Source of the DNA: JAKVAV01 sp047633195
Lineage (GTDB): Bacteria > Bacteroidota > Bacteroidia > Flavobacteriales_D > Cryomorphaceae
DNA: 64,000 nucleotides
NCBI GenBank assembly: GCA_047633195.1
Contig: JBLIEU010000001.1
Location: 62,001 to 126,000, forward strand
Direction: 5' to 3'
Part shown: piece after piece, positions 1 through 7,639 of the stretch
Layout: each line of letters starts with the position of its first letter
Numbering within the stretch: the stretch's first letter is position 1
The notes under the pieces: generated by a model
What the model was told of the DNA's origin: nothing
What the model saw: only the letters and a program-made list of their open reading frames with translations
The model's database searches: none
Program-made: the position numbers and the translations under genes

Positions 1-245
1 CCATTTTTATGAGAGGACACTGCAGGAAGTTGTTTACGAAGATTTGACTCCGATAAAAGACCTTCATTAAAGATTTTTATACTTCCTGGGCTGGAATAAT
101 TTCCATAGGAAATACAGCAGGTTTCGGTGTCAACCTCAACGAAGGATGAAACAATCTTGTAATTCACCTTCAACCACTTCTTAAAGATGGTATCTGCAAC
201 ATACTTGAGTCGCTGTGATTGGAAGTCAGTGATGATAGTGATCAT
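1..245 (-). CDS. Probable polysaccharide deacetylase family protein, N-terminal part (cut by window edge)
   Basis: Minus-strand reading frame opening with ATG at 245 and running off the left edge; 81 codons are visible. The peptide starts MITIITDFQSQRLKYV and contains CISYGNYSSPGSIKIFNEGLL. This resembles the non-catalytic N-terminal region of Bacteroidota polysaccharide deacetylases (an R-x-KY near the start, then an ISYG motif and a hydrophobic GLL segment). The catalytic NodB-like domain would lie outside the window, so the enzyme call is an inference from the N-terminus and from the common proximity to radC. It lies 21 bases downstream of radC in the same direction and is probably cotranscribed with it. 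Confidence 0.55.
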   Translation of the reverse strand, partial: MITIITDFQSQRLKYVADTIFKKWLKVNYKIVSSFVEVDTETCCISYGNYSSPGSIKIFNEGLLSESNLRKQLPAVSSHKN

Positions 246-266
246 AAAAATACATATCCTTCAAAT

Positions 267-965
267 CTACAATAATCCTTCATCGGCAAAACTGAAATAG
301 CCTTCATCGGTAAAGATTACATGATCCAAAATAGGTATGTCCAAAATGGCTCCGCTTTTCACAAGCTTTTGAGTCAGTCTCTTATCCTGCTCGCTCGGAT
401 ATAGTGTTCCACTCGGATGATTGTGGCACAAAATAATGGCCGAAGCCAGCTTTTCCAAAGCGGGCTTGAAAATAAGACGTTGATCGACTACAGTTCCTGA
501 GATACCTCCTCGGCTTATGCAGATTTCGTCCTTTACTTTATGAGATCTGCTCAATAATAAGATGTGAAACTCTTCGTGGTCAAGGTCAATCAGTTTCGGA
601 GCCAATAAAGCATATATGTCTTTACTTGAAGAAATTTTGGCATTCTCCAATCGCTCTTCTGATCTTCTTCTGCGGCCTAGTTCCAGCGCTGCTATAATAG
701 TGATGGCTCTTGCCTCTCCGATTCCTGAGAACTTCTTAAAATCGTCTATGCCGAGACGACCAAGTTGATTGAGCTTGTTTTTGTGCGCAGCTAGCACTTG
801 TTTCGCCACGTCAACAGCTGTAAGGCTCCTCGTTCCCGATCCTAGAAGGATGGCAATGAGCTCGGCATCTGACAATGCCTGACGTCCTTTCTTGATTAAT
901 TTTTCTCTGGGTCTGTCGTCCTCAGCCCAAGATTTGATCCCCGAAAACTCACTTATATCTCTCAT
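267..965 (-). CDS. radC: DNA repair protein RadC (JAB/MPN family)
   Basis: 232 residues, full length for the RadC/UPF0758 family. The N-terminal third carries a helix-hairpin-helix-like region (KKFSGIGEARAITI, about residues 77-90). The C-terminal half is the MPN/JAB metalloprotease-like domain with the metal-binding signature HNHPSG...SEQD at residues 181-194. The family was named for a radiation phenotype in E. coli that was later disputed, and its biochemical role is unsettled. It starts with MRDISEFSGIKSWAEDDRPREKL, typical for the family, and lies upstream of the deacetylase-like gene in the same orientation. Confidence 0.93.
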   Translation of the reverse strand: MRDISEFSGIKSWAEDDRPREKLIKKGRQALSDAELIAILLGSGTRSLTAVDVAKQVLAAHKNKLNQLGRLGIDDFKKFSGIGEARAITIIAALELGRRRRSEERLENAKISSSKDIYALLAPKLIDLDHEEFHILLLSRSHKVKDEICISRGGISGTVVDQRLIFKPALEKLASAIILCHNHPSGTLYPSEQDKRLTQKLVKSGAILDIPILDHVIFTDEGYFSFADEGLL

Positions 966-1004
966 AATCAGAATGAAAATAAGTGATTTTCTGCAATCTA
1001 CCCA

Positions 1005-1044
1005 CCCAAAACAAAGAAACCCTTTCCGATTAATCGGAAAGGGT
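1005..1044 (-). terminator. Rho-independent terminator of rpsT
   Basis: Bases 1019-1044 form a perfect 26-base palindrome whose left arm is ACCCTTTCCGATT. On the minus strand it is followed by the T-rich run TTCTTTGTTTT. It lies 22 bases past the rpsT stop codon, between rpsT and radC. Confidence 0.8.
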
Positions 1045-1066
1045 GAAATTTATGAGAGGAAAATTC

Positions 1067-1318
1067 TTACAAAGAAGTGACGTGTCTTGTCAACTTCCCT
1101 TTAAGGTTTCCTGCTTTATTCTTGTGAATAATATTCTTCTTGGCGAGCTTGTCAATCATTGACTTCACTTCTTGTAGAAACTTTTCAGCTTCCTTTTTAT
1201 CAGTAAGCTCTTCAAGCTTTTTGATAGCGTTTCTAGTCGTTTTATGCTGGTAGCGATTTAATACTCTTCGCTTCTCGCTTGATCTAATACGCTTTAATGA
1301 TGATTTATGATTTGCCAT
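1067..1318 (-). CDS. rpsT: 30S ribosomal protein S20
   Basis: 83 residues, the usual S20 length. It opens with MANHKSSLKRIRSSEKRR, the family hallmark, and is Lys/Arg-rich and all-helical as expected for a protein that binds the 5' domain and h44 of 16S rRNA. It is monocistronic: its own promoter lies at 1353-1382 and a strong palindromic terminator follows at 1019-1044. The ATG start is unambiguous because the MANHKS N-terminus is conserved. Confidence 0.96.
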   Translation of the reverse strand: MANHKSSLKRIRSSEKRRVLNRYQHKTTRNAIKKLEELTDKKEAEKFLQEVKSMIDKLAKKNIIHKNKAGNLKGKLTRHVTSL

Positions 1319-1352
1319 ATGTAGGGCTTTTTATCTTCTCAAAAATGGAGTG

Positions 1353-1382
1353 CAAATATAGAAATCTTTTTCGTGATGCAAA
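1353..1382 (-). promoter_or_regulatory. Bacteroidota-type promoter for rpsT
   Basis: On the minus strand TTTG (1379-1382), 18 bases, then TATATTTG (1353-1360). This is an exact match to the Bacteroidota sigma-factor consensus TTTG-N17-20-TAnnTTTG. The -7 box ends 35 bases before the rpsT ATG, leaving a leader of about 28 nt. Confidence 0.8.
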
Positions 1383-1448
1383 GAAAAAATACAATCACGA
1401 TATTTCGATAAAAGTAGAACAAAAATGCCTCTGTAAATCTAAGATTCA

Positions 1449-1456
1449 TAGTTTTG
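1449..1456 (+). promoter_or_regulatory. Possible -7 element for gpmA
   Basis: TAGTTTTG matches the Bacteroidota -7 consensus TAnnTTTG and ends 15 bases before the gpmA ATG. No convincing TTTG is present 17-20 bases upstream, so this is a partial match only. Confidence 0.35.
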
Positions 1457-1471
1457 GTAAAAATTCAGAAA

Positions 1472-2080
1472 ATGGCAACATTGGTATTAGTCAGACACGG
1501 CCAAAGTGTCTGGAATAAGGAGAACAAATTTACGGGTTGGGTTGACGTCGATCTTACTGAAAAAGGAATTGAAGAAGCTGAAAAGGCTGGAGAATTGCTC
1601 GCTGATTACAAATTTGACGAGGCCTACACCTCCGTGCTGATGCGAGCCAACAAAACCTTGGACATCATTTTGAAAAAAACCAGACAAGAGGATATTCCGA
1701 TTACCAAAGACCAAGCGCTAAATGAGCGCATGTACGGAGATCTTCAGGGCCTCAATAAAGACGATACCCGAGCCAAATACGGCGATGAACAAGTTCATAT
1801 CTGGAGAAGATCCTACGATGTCCAACCTCCTGGTGGCGAAAGCTTGAAAGATACCGCGGATCGGGTCCTTCCTTATTTTGACAAAGAGATAGCTCCTAAG
1901 ATTAAGGCAGGCGAGAAGTTGATTATAGCCGCACACGGAAATAGTCTACGCGCCTTGATCATGCAATTAGATAAACTTAGTCGCGAAGAGATTCTCAATG
2001 TTGAGATTCCAACGGGAGTACCTAAAGTTTATGAACTGGATGAGAACTTGAATGTACTTAGCTCAGAATTTTTGAGGTAG
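1472..2080 (+). CDS. gpmA: 2,3-bisphosphoglycerate-dependent phosphoglycerate mutase
   Basis: 202 residues from the ATG at 1472. An upstream in-frame TTG at 1454 would add MVKIQK, but the family begins at MATLVLVRHG. The enzyme interconverts 3- and 2-phosphoglycerate in glycolysis and gluconeogenesis through a phosphohistidine. The RHG signature is at residues 8-10 (His9 nucleophile), Arg59 is in LMRAN, Glu85 in NERMYGDLQG, and the second catalytic His155 in AAHGNSLRAL. It is shorter than the 250-residue E. coli enzyme. All catalytic residues are kept. It is monocistronic, with a terminator directly downstream. Confidence 0.93.
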   Translation: MATLVLVRHGQSVWNKENKFTGWVDVDLTEKGIEEAEKAGELLADYKFDEAYTSVLMRANKTLDIILKKTRQEDIPITKDQALNERMYGDLQGLNKDDTRAKYGDEQVHIWRRSYDVQPPGGESLKDTADRVLPYFDKEIAPKIKAGEKLIIAAHGNSLRALIMQLDKLSREEILNVEIPTGVPKVYELDENLNVLSSEFLR

Positions 2081-2106
2081 ACTGCGTCCCAAAAAGTTAT
2101 TGCATT

Positions 2107-2140
2107 TAAAAATCCTCTGCACTTTCGGGGGATTTTTTTT
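2107..2140 (+). terminator. Rho-independent terminator of gpmA
   Basis: An 11-bp stem with two G-U pairs (AAAATCCTCTG / CGGGGGATTTT), loop CACTTT, running into eight T residues at 2133-2140. It starts 27 bases after the gpmA stop. Confidence 0.8.
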
Positions 2141-2268
2141 GCCTTCAACTTTCCTCAATTCGGCTTGAAGATGCTTCTGAACCGAAATAATTCCGTCTGC
2201 TCTGGAGGAATCCCCCGAGATCGTTGTGTTGAAACACGTCAAATCACACCAAGGCTCTGCCGTAGTAG

Positions 2269-2327
2269 TTTTTTTATGCCCAATCCTCTGCTCAAGAAGG
2301 CTTGGCAAGGAATTGGGCATAAAAAAA
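2269..2327. repeat. Long, almost perfectly palindromic hairpin (59 bp)
   Basis: The outer arms TTTTTTTATGCCCAAT (2269-2284) and its exact reverse complement (2312-2327) enclose an interior that continues to pair: CCT/AGG, TGC/GCA, and CAAG closing on CTTG around an AAGG loop at 2297-2300, with only single-base bulges. It lies between the converging gpmA and tRNA-Glu transcripts and shares its A-tract with the tRNA terminator. There is no T-tract immediately after the stem on either strand in the standard terminator arrangement, so it may be a small palindromic repeat element or part of a compound terminator. Confidence 0.6.
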
Positions 2328-2348
2328 CCCTCAACTCGCGTTGAGGGT
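2321..2348 (-). terminator. Rho-independent terminator of tRNA-Glu
   Basis: A perfect 9-bp stem ACCCTCAAC/GTTGAGGGT with loop of four, followed on the minus strand by seven T residues (the plus-strand A run 2321-2327). It begins 9 bases past the 3' end of the tRNA. Confidence 0.88.
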
Positions 2349-2357
2349 GATTTGTTG

Positions 2358-2429
2358 TAGCCCGTAGGGGATTCGAACCCCTGCTACCAGGATGAAAACC
2401 TGGCGTCCTAACCCCTAGACGAACGGGCC
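2358..2429 (-). tRNA. tRNA-Glu (anticodon UUC)
   Basis: 72 nt on the minus strand starting GGCCCGTTCGTC. The acceptor stem GGCCCGT/ACGGGCT has a G1-U72 wobble. The D stem is GTCT/GGAC, the anticodon stem CCAGG/CCTGG with loop TTTTCAT gives anticodon TTC, and the T arm is AGGGG TTCGAAT CCCCT. CCA is not encoded. It has its own promoter and terminator. Confidence 0.95.
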
Positions 2430-2459
2430 ATTTAGGGAGCTTCTTTTCAAAAGCGAGTG

Positions 2460-2489
2460 CAAATATAGTAGGTTTTTTCCTTTTGCAAA
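2460..2489 (-). promoter_or_regulatory. Bacteroidota-type promoter for tRNA-Glu
   Basis: On the minus strand TTTG (2486-2489), 18 bases, then TATATTTG (2460-2467). It has the same boxes and spacing as the rpsT promoter and lies 30 bases upstream of the mature tRNA 5' end. Confidence 0.8.
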
Positions 2490-2506
2490 TTGCTAGAGGA
2501 AAAAAA

Positions 2507-3202
2507 TTATGCTTCTATGGTTTCATCTTCGTTGCCGAACTGAAAACCAAGGCGTTTACCAGTCTTTAAACTGATACTGTCTTTGAGCTGATTGGCTTCA
2601 CCCCAACTGATCTCAGAGATGGTTTGGTATTGAGGAACGAAAAGGTCAAAGTTAATGCTGTGCCTAACCACAATGGCTATAAAGTCTCGTATTCGGTCTT
2701 CAGTAAACTCATCGTGCATGAAATTATTAAAGATCAAACTCAATTCTTTCTTTCCTTCTACAAAAAAATGATTCTCTGAATTCAAAAATAAACGGGCTAT
2801 CAAATAGCCTGTATCCTGACCCCGTTTAAAACGAACACTATCGGCCAAGAAATTATAAACCTGAATAGTACCGCAATACCCTCTACTGGGTTGTTCTTTT
2901 AAATAGGAAGTATTCCAATGCTGGCTCGAATCAGGGAATAAAAACACGTTCGTATGCAAGGCAAACATGAGTGTATCTCCTGCAACGGTAATCTGGGCAT
3001 AAAGTTCTCCTAGATCCTTGTAGCTGATTTCCAACCGAGGGTCAATTGACTCTACCTCCTCACTCAATTCGGTAATCAATTGGCTCAAGCAAGACTTCAA
3101 CTCTTTGAATCTCTCCTTGCTCAGCTCAAAGACATCCCGCTTGAGCGTAGACTTGCTCTTAATAATTTCTAAAACCTCAGCTTTGATTTTATCAGAATCC
3201 AT
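2507..3202 (-). CDS. Conserved hypothetical protein downstream of proS
   Basis: 231 residues, acidic and soluble, with no signal peptide or membrane segment. The N-terminus (to about residue 60) is charged and helical, probably a short coiled coil. The centre carries aromatic stretches such as FALHTNVFLFPDSSQHWN and YLIARLFLNSENHFFVEGK that look like an alpha/beta domain. I recognise no named family or catalytic motif. It begins only 3 bases after the proS stop and is surely cotranscribed with it, but the role cannot be deduced from that alone. The ATG (MDSDKIKAE) is the first available start after proS. Confidence 0.75.
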   Translation of the reverse strand: MDSDKIKAEVLEIIKSKSTLKRDVFELSKERFKELKSCLSQLITELSEEVESIDPRLEISYKDLGELYAQITVAGDTLMFALHTNVFLFPDSSQHWNTSYLKEQPSRGYCGTIQVYNFLADSVRFKRGQDTGYLIARLFLNSENHFFVEGKKELSLIFNNFMHDEFTEDRIRDFIAIVVRHSINFDLFVPQYQTISEISWGEANQLKDSISLKTGKRLGFQFGNEDETIEA

Positions 3203-3205
3203 GGG

Positions 3206-4681
3206 CTAGTACGCTTTTGCAAAAAGCACTCGCCGAGGTGATGGATTTCCAGAAAAAATACACTTCCCCTCTTCTTCCACGCTATCTTGAGGAATGCATC
3301 GAATGGTCGCTTTCGTCTTTTGTTTGATCCTTTCTTCGGTCTCAGCAGAGCCATCCCAGTGAGCCAGTACAAATCCTCCTTTGGTTTTAATGACGTCTTG
3401 GAAGTCTTCCCAACTGTCAACTAACGTAGTCTTTTCTTCTCTGAAGCTTAACGCTTTATCAAAGAGACTCTTTTGAATGATATCCATCAGGTCAACTGCT
3501 CTATCTTCCACCTCTTCGAAAGGAATAAACTCTTTCGTCAAGGTATCTCTTCGAGCAACTTCAACCGTATTGTTTTCCAAGTCACGGGGTCCCATGGCCA
3601 ATCTTACGGGAACACCTTTCATTTCATACTCAGAAAATTTCCACCCTGGTTTACGATTATCATCGTCATCAAAAACTACCGCTAATCCTCTTACTTTAAG
3701 GGCATCAACCAATGGATTAAGTTTATTTCTAAGCGCTTCGAGCTGCTCCTCATTTTTATAAATTGGTACAATGACTACTTGAATTGGAGCCAATTTGGGT
3801 GGCAAAACCAATCCATTGTCATCACTATGAGTCATTATTAGAGCTCCCATCAATCTGGTTGAAACACCCCAACTGGTGGCCCAGACATATTCCTCTGTTC
3901 CTTCTTTCGTAGCATATTTTACATCGAAAGCTTTGGCGAAATTTTGTCCCAGAAAATGAGAAGTTCCCGCCTGAAGTGCCTTGCCATCTTGCATCAGCGC
4001 TTCAATGCAATAAGTATCTAGCGCGCCTGCAAATCTTTCGCTTTCGGTCTTCACCCCTTTTATCACTGGAATAGACATCCACTCCTCAACAAAAGTCGCA
4101 TAAACTTCAAGCATTTTTTCTGCTTCTAAAATGGCCTCTGCTTCAGTAGTATGAGCCGTATGCCCCTCTTGCCAAAGAAATTCGGTAGTTCTCAAGAACA
4201 AGCGTGTTCTCATTTCCCAGCGCACCACATTGGCCCATTGATTGATCAATAGAGGCAAGTCACGGTAACTTTTAACCCAGCCTTTAAACGTATTCCAAAT
4301 AATGGTTTCTGAAGTAGGTCTAACGATAAGCTCCTCCTCGAGCTTGGCATCTTCATCTACTACAACACCGCTGCCATCTTCTGCGTTCTTTAAACGGTAA
4401 TGAGTAACAACCGCACATTCTTTTGCGAATCCTTCAACGTGAGAAGCTTCTTTAGAAAAGTAAGATTTTGGTATAAACAGAGGGAAATAGGCGTTGACAT
4501 GGCCAGTTTCCTTGAACCTTTCATCTAATCGTCTTTGAATCTTCTCCCAGATGGCAAAACCGTGAGGCTTGATAACCATGCATCCTCTTACTTCGGAATG
4601 CTCGGCAAGATCAGCTTTGGAGACGACCTCGTTATACCAAGAAGAGTAATTGTCTGTTCGTTTTGTTAACTTGTTTCCCAT
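3206..4681 (-). CDS. proS: Prolyl-tRNA synthetase (short, archaeal/eukaryotic-like type)
   Basis: 491 residues. It charges tRNA-Pro. Class II motifs are visible: motif 2 around RWEMRTRLFLRTTEFLWQEG (about 143-162), and motif 3 around GVSTRLMGALIMTHSDDNG (about 272-290). An anticodon-binding domain (from about 300, APIQVVIVPIYKNEEQ) and a C-terminal domain ending in KAY follow. The length and the lack of the editing insertion place it in the archaeal/eukaryotic-like ProS type common in Bacteroidota, not the roughly 570-residue E. coli type. It is divergent from the lipoprotein gene at 4798, and 116 bases separate the two starts. Confidence 0.95.
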   Translation of the reverse strand: MGNKLTKRTDNYSSWYNEVVSKADLAEHSEVRGCMVIKPHGFAIWEKIQRRLDERFKETGHVNAYFPLFIPKSYFSKEASHVEGFAKECAVVTHYRLKNAEDGSGVVVDEDAKLEEELIVRPTSETIIWNTFKGWVKSYRDLPLLINQWANVVRWEMRTRLFLRTTEFLWQEGHTAHTTEAEAILEAEKMLEVYATFVEEWMSIPVIKGVKTESERFAGALDTYCIEALMQDGKALQAGTSHFLGQNFAKAFDVKYATKEGTEEYVWATSWGVSTRLMGALIMTHSDDNGLVLPPKLAPIQVVIVPIYKNEEQLEALRNKLNPLVDALKVRGLAVVFDDDDNRKPGWKFSEYEMKGVPVRLAMGPRDLENNTVEVARRDTLTKEFIPFEEVEDRAVDLMDIIQKSLFDKALSFREEKTTLVDSWEDFQDVIKTKGGFVLAHWDGSAETEERIKQKTKATIRCIPQDSVEEEGKCIFSGNPSPRRVLFAKAY

Positions 4682-4797
4682 GAGTAAACTTGGAATAGTT
4701 TTTGCTAAATTGATATTGAATTTTCAAGACTGAATTAAGATTGTTCAGGCCGCCGAAAATAAACTTTTTAACTTAGACATAAGTTATATTAACATAT

Positions 4798-6078
4798 ATG
4801 ATCATGAACATAAGGACATCCATTTTAAGTATCGCAGTTCTGACCCTTCTTGCATCTTGTTCTACAAATCAAGACTTGGTCCAATTAGACGAGTATGATG
4901 ATCTTTATTATACACCCACAGATAGAGTATTTGCTTCGGAGGCCTACAGCGCAAGCGAATTTTCAGGAGCCAATAGTGCTGAAAGTAGCTACTACGGAGA
5001 GAGTCCATACATGGATGAAACAGAAAAAGCATCTGCTGATTTTAATGATAAGACCAACCTAGATCAAGATTCTTCTGATTATTACGATCCTGATTATGCG
5101 GCGCGCATTGAGAATTTCGGTGGAGACAATGATCCAAATTACATATACAGCGATGCGTTTGCCAACAACATGAATCCACGTTTTAGCGGAAACATGAGTA
5201 TGAACTCGTTTAACGGCTTTAACAGTTTCGGCTTTGGTGTTGGCATAGGAATGGGTAACCCGTGGATGGGAAATAGATGGTGTGATCCTTATTTCGATCC
5301 GTTTTGCAATTGCAATCAATGGGGACGACCAAGATTCGGGATGAGTATGGGATGGGGCAACACTTGGGGCATGTATGATCCTTTTAGCCCATGGTACAAT
5401 CCTTACATGGCTTACAATCCATACGCTTGGGGAAATCCTTACGGGTACAACCCTTATGGCGGTGGAGTAATCATAGTTGATGGAGGCGGAAGCACAAGAG
5501 GCTTTCAGAATACTGCCAGAAACAGTAATAGTCGAAATTCTAGAGGAGGAGTTGTCGGTAATACTTCTGGCAGACGCGGAGTGGTGACCCAAGGCGATGA
5601 TGGCCCAAAGTCAAATAGCGCAACATCCACCAGAGGACAAAGAGCCTCTTCACGCGATGCAAACACTAATCGAACGCGACCTGTGACGACTGCAGCTGAC
5701 GCAGATTACTACAATAGAGCGAATAGTCGACAGAATTCACCAGCTGATAGAGTGAACCCGTCGACGAGAAATAGAGCAGTAAATGCCAATACTCGTTCGA
5801 CCAGTCAAAGACAAGTAACTTCTCCTTACACACGACAGAGGGAGAGACAAACGTCCACTCAGCAGACCACGGACTTTAGCAGGTATAATCGCTCGAATTC
5901 TGGCAATAGTTCCAACTCTACCCGAAGTAGAAGTAATAATTCTTACAGTTCACCGACTCGGACGACAAGGACTTCACCATCAACCACTCCTTCCAGAAGT
6001 AGACCATCGTACAGTTCTCCAGGCACTTCTTCTCCCAGCCGCTCTACTGGTGGCGGAGGCGGAAGCAGACGACGATAA
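4798..6078 (+). CDS. Low-complexity Tyr/Trp/Asn/Gly-rich lipoprotein
   Basis: 426 residues. The lipoprotein signal is clear, with lipobox LLASC and mature Cys near residue 21. ATG 4804 is an equally good start. The mature protein has three zones: an acidic Tyr/Ser/Asp region (about 25-120), a Gly/Trp/Met/Tyr/Asn region with repeated NP(Y/W) units such as YNPYMAYNPYAWGNPYG (about 130-225), and a Ser/Thr/Arg/Asn tail ending in a GGGGGSRRR cluster. No catalytic domain is recognisable. A structural, surface or self-associating role is only a guess. It is followed after 14 bases by the FadL-like porin gene, probably one transcript. Confidence 0.8.
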   Translation: MIMNIRTSILSIAVLTLLASCSTNQDLVQLDEYDDLYYTPTDRVFASEAYSASEFSGANSAESSYYGESPYMDETEKASADFNDKTNLDQDSSDYYDPDYAARIENFGGDNDPNYIYSDAFANNMNPRFSGNMSMNSFNGFNSFGFGVGIGMGNPWMGNRWCDPYFDPFCNCNQWGRPRFGMSMGWGNTWGMYDPFSPWYNPYMAYNPYAWGNPYGYNPYGGGVIIVDGGGSTRGFQNTARNSNSRNSRGGVVGNTSGRRGVVTQGDDGPKSNSATSTRGQRASSRDANTNRTRPVTTAADADYYNRANSRQNSPADRVNPSTRNRAVNANTRSTSQRQVTSPYTRQRERQTSTQQTTDFSRYNRSNSGNSSNSTRSRSNNSYSSPTRTTRTSPSTTPSRSRPSYSSPGTSSPSRSTGGGGGSRRR

Positions 6079-6092
6079 ATAACACTCTGATT

Positions 6093-7586
6093 ATGATAAG
6101 AATCCTATTAATTGCAGCGCTGTTTTTCAGCGCTGCCTTAACATCTTACGCTCAAAATGACGCTGATGTCCAGCGTTACACCGCCAATTACTTTTCGGGA
6201 ACGGCGCGGTTTGAGTCTATGGGAGGAGCTTTTGGATCGCTTGGTGGCGATATGTCGGCCTTGCACATAAATCCCGCCGGAGTCGCTGTCTTTCGCTTCG
6301 GAGAAATAAGTTTTACTCCTGCTTACGAATTCAACACCATAAATGCTGTAACGCCTTTCGCTTCCAGAGAGGAGTCTAAAGCTAAAATGGTCGTTAATAA
6401 TTTAGGATTTGTTTTGACCAATGAAATTGACCACCCCGAATGGAGGTCTGTGAATTTTTCCGTGACATATAATAGGATTAACACATTCAATGACTTAACT
6501 AGGTTAACGGGCCGATCCATAGCTGATTCTAGTCTTGCTGGAGACTTTTTGTTTGAAGCTAACAGGCCGTTCGATGAAAATGGCCTCTTTCTCGATGAAC
6601 TAAATGGCTTTAGCGCTGGATTGGCATGGGATGCACTAGTAATTGATAACGCAAACGGTACTGATTCTACTATAATAGACGATGGTGAATACGTCATGGG
6701 TTTTGACATCAACGAATTGATTGAAACCACTCAAACTGTTGAAAGAGACGGAAGACTATCGGAAACGGCGCTTACTATCGGAGCTAATTATGACGACAGA
6801 CTTTATTTAGGATTTGGTCTAGGATTTCAAGATATTTCGTACGAAAGTGTTGTGGTAACAAGTGAAAACCCAGTTGGAACACCAGCGGCCAACTTAACGG
6901 GGTATACCCTAACCGAAAGGTTGCAGAGTGAAGGGTTGGGTGTCAATGCCCGATTTGGAATGATTTACAAACTGGATAATATACGTTTCGGTGCTTCCGT
7001 AAGGACCCCTACCGTATTTTCTATGACAGATAATTTCACCTCTGATATTGTTTCCAGGTATCAAAATCCCACTGAAACCATCGAAGCATTGAGCGACGCT
7101 GGCTTTTTTGAATACCGCATTAGAACTCCATGGCACTTTATGGGTAGTGTTGCTGGAGTGATCGGAAAGAAAGCTATTCTATCTGCTCAATACGAACGAA
7201 TCAACTTCAGCGGTGGGGAATTGAGAAACTCGACCTCTAGTGCCGATGCAGATTTTTCGGAGATCAACAACTTTATCAATCAAGGTTATTCCGCTTCAGA
7301 TATTTTTCGAATAGGCGGCGAATATCGAATCACAAAGAGCTTTTCGGCACGGGGAGGCTTCGCCTACTTTGCCAATCCAATTACTGTCAACGAGCAGCAA
7401 ACGGATGAAAACCTCAACCGACAGGAGATTAGTTTTGGTCTGGGATACCGTGTAGCTACCTGGTATGTTGACTTATCTTATTCTCAAGCTACGTTCAATG
7501 AGCTTTACAATTATACAGAATTAAACAGAGCAACTTTAGAGAACACGCAAAGTGTATTCGGTCTTACCGTTGGAATAAGGATGTAA
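6093..7586 (+). CDS. OmpP1/FadL-like outer-membrane protein
   Basis: 497 residues with an N-terminal signal peptide (MIRILLIAALFFSAALTSYAQ) and a beta-barrel pattern of alternating hydrophobic residues to the C-terminal GLTVGIRM strand. The segment RFESMGGAFGSLGGDMSALHINPAG (about 40-64) matches the conserved N-terminal region of the OmpP1/FadL/TodX transport family, which moves hydrophobic compounds such as long-chain fatty acids across the outer membrane. The substrate here is not predictable. It probably shares a transcript with the lipoprotein gene upstream. Confidence 0.85.
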   Translation: MIRILLIAALFFSAALTSYAQNDADVQRYTANYFSGTARFESMGGAFGSLGGDMSALHINPAGVAVFRFGEISFTPAYEFNTINAVTPFASREESKAKMVVNNLGFVLTNEIDHPEWRSVNFSVTYNRINTFNDLTRLTGRSIADSSLAGDFLFEANRPFDENGLFLDELNGFSAGLAWDALVIDNANGTDSTIIDDGEYVMGFDINELIETTQTVERDGRLSETALTIGANYDDRLYLGFGLGFQDISYESVVVTSENPVGTPAANLTGYTLTERLQSEGLGVNARFGMIYKLDNIRFGASVRTPTVFSMTDNFTSDIVSRYQNPTETIEALSDAGFFEYRIRTPWHFMGSVAGVIGKKAILSAQYERINFSGGELRNSTSSADADFSEINNFINQGYSASDIFRIGGEYRITKSFSARGGFAYFANPITVNEQQTDENLNRQEISFGLGYRVATWYVDLSYSQATFNELYNYTELNRATLENTQSVFGLTVGIRM

Positions 7587-7614
7587 AAAAAGCCACTCTA
7601 AATTAGAGTGGCTT
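7584..7614 (-). terminator. Terminator between the porin gene and the coiled-coil gene
   Basis: An inverted repeat AAGCCACTCTAA/TTAGAGTGGCTT around a central A (7590-7614). On the minus strand it is followed by seven T residues, so it ends the 7640-8434 gene. It also directly abuts the stop of the plus-strand porin gene, and the hairpin may slow that transcript as well. Confidence 0.85.
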
Positions 7615-7639
7615 CGAAATCAATACGATTGTCTAGTAT

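Noticed and set aside
2063..2320. Minus-strand open frame of 85 codons between gpmA and tRNA-Glu
   Set aside because: It crosses the gpmA terminator and the long hairpin, has no recognisable protein features, and its ATG lies inside the palindrome arm.
5059..5592. 177-codon minus-strand frame opposite the Tyr/Trp-rich lipoprotein
   Set aside because: The peptide is a low-complexity product of the biased plus-strand sequence. The plus-strand gene has a lipoprotein signal and good context.
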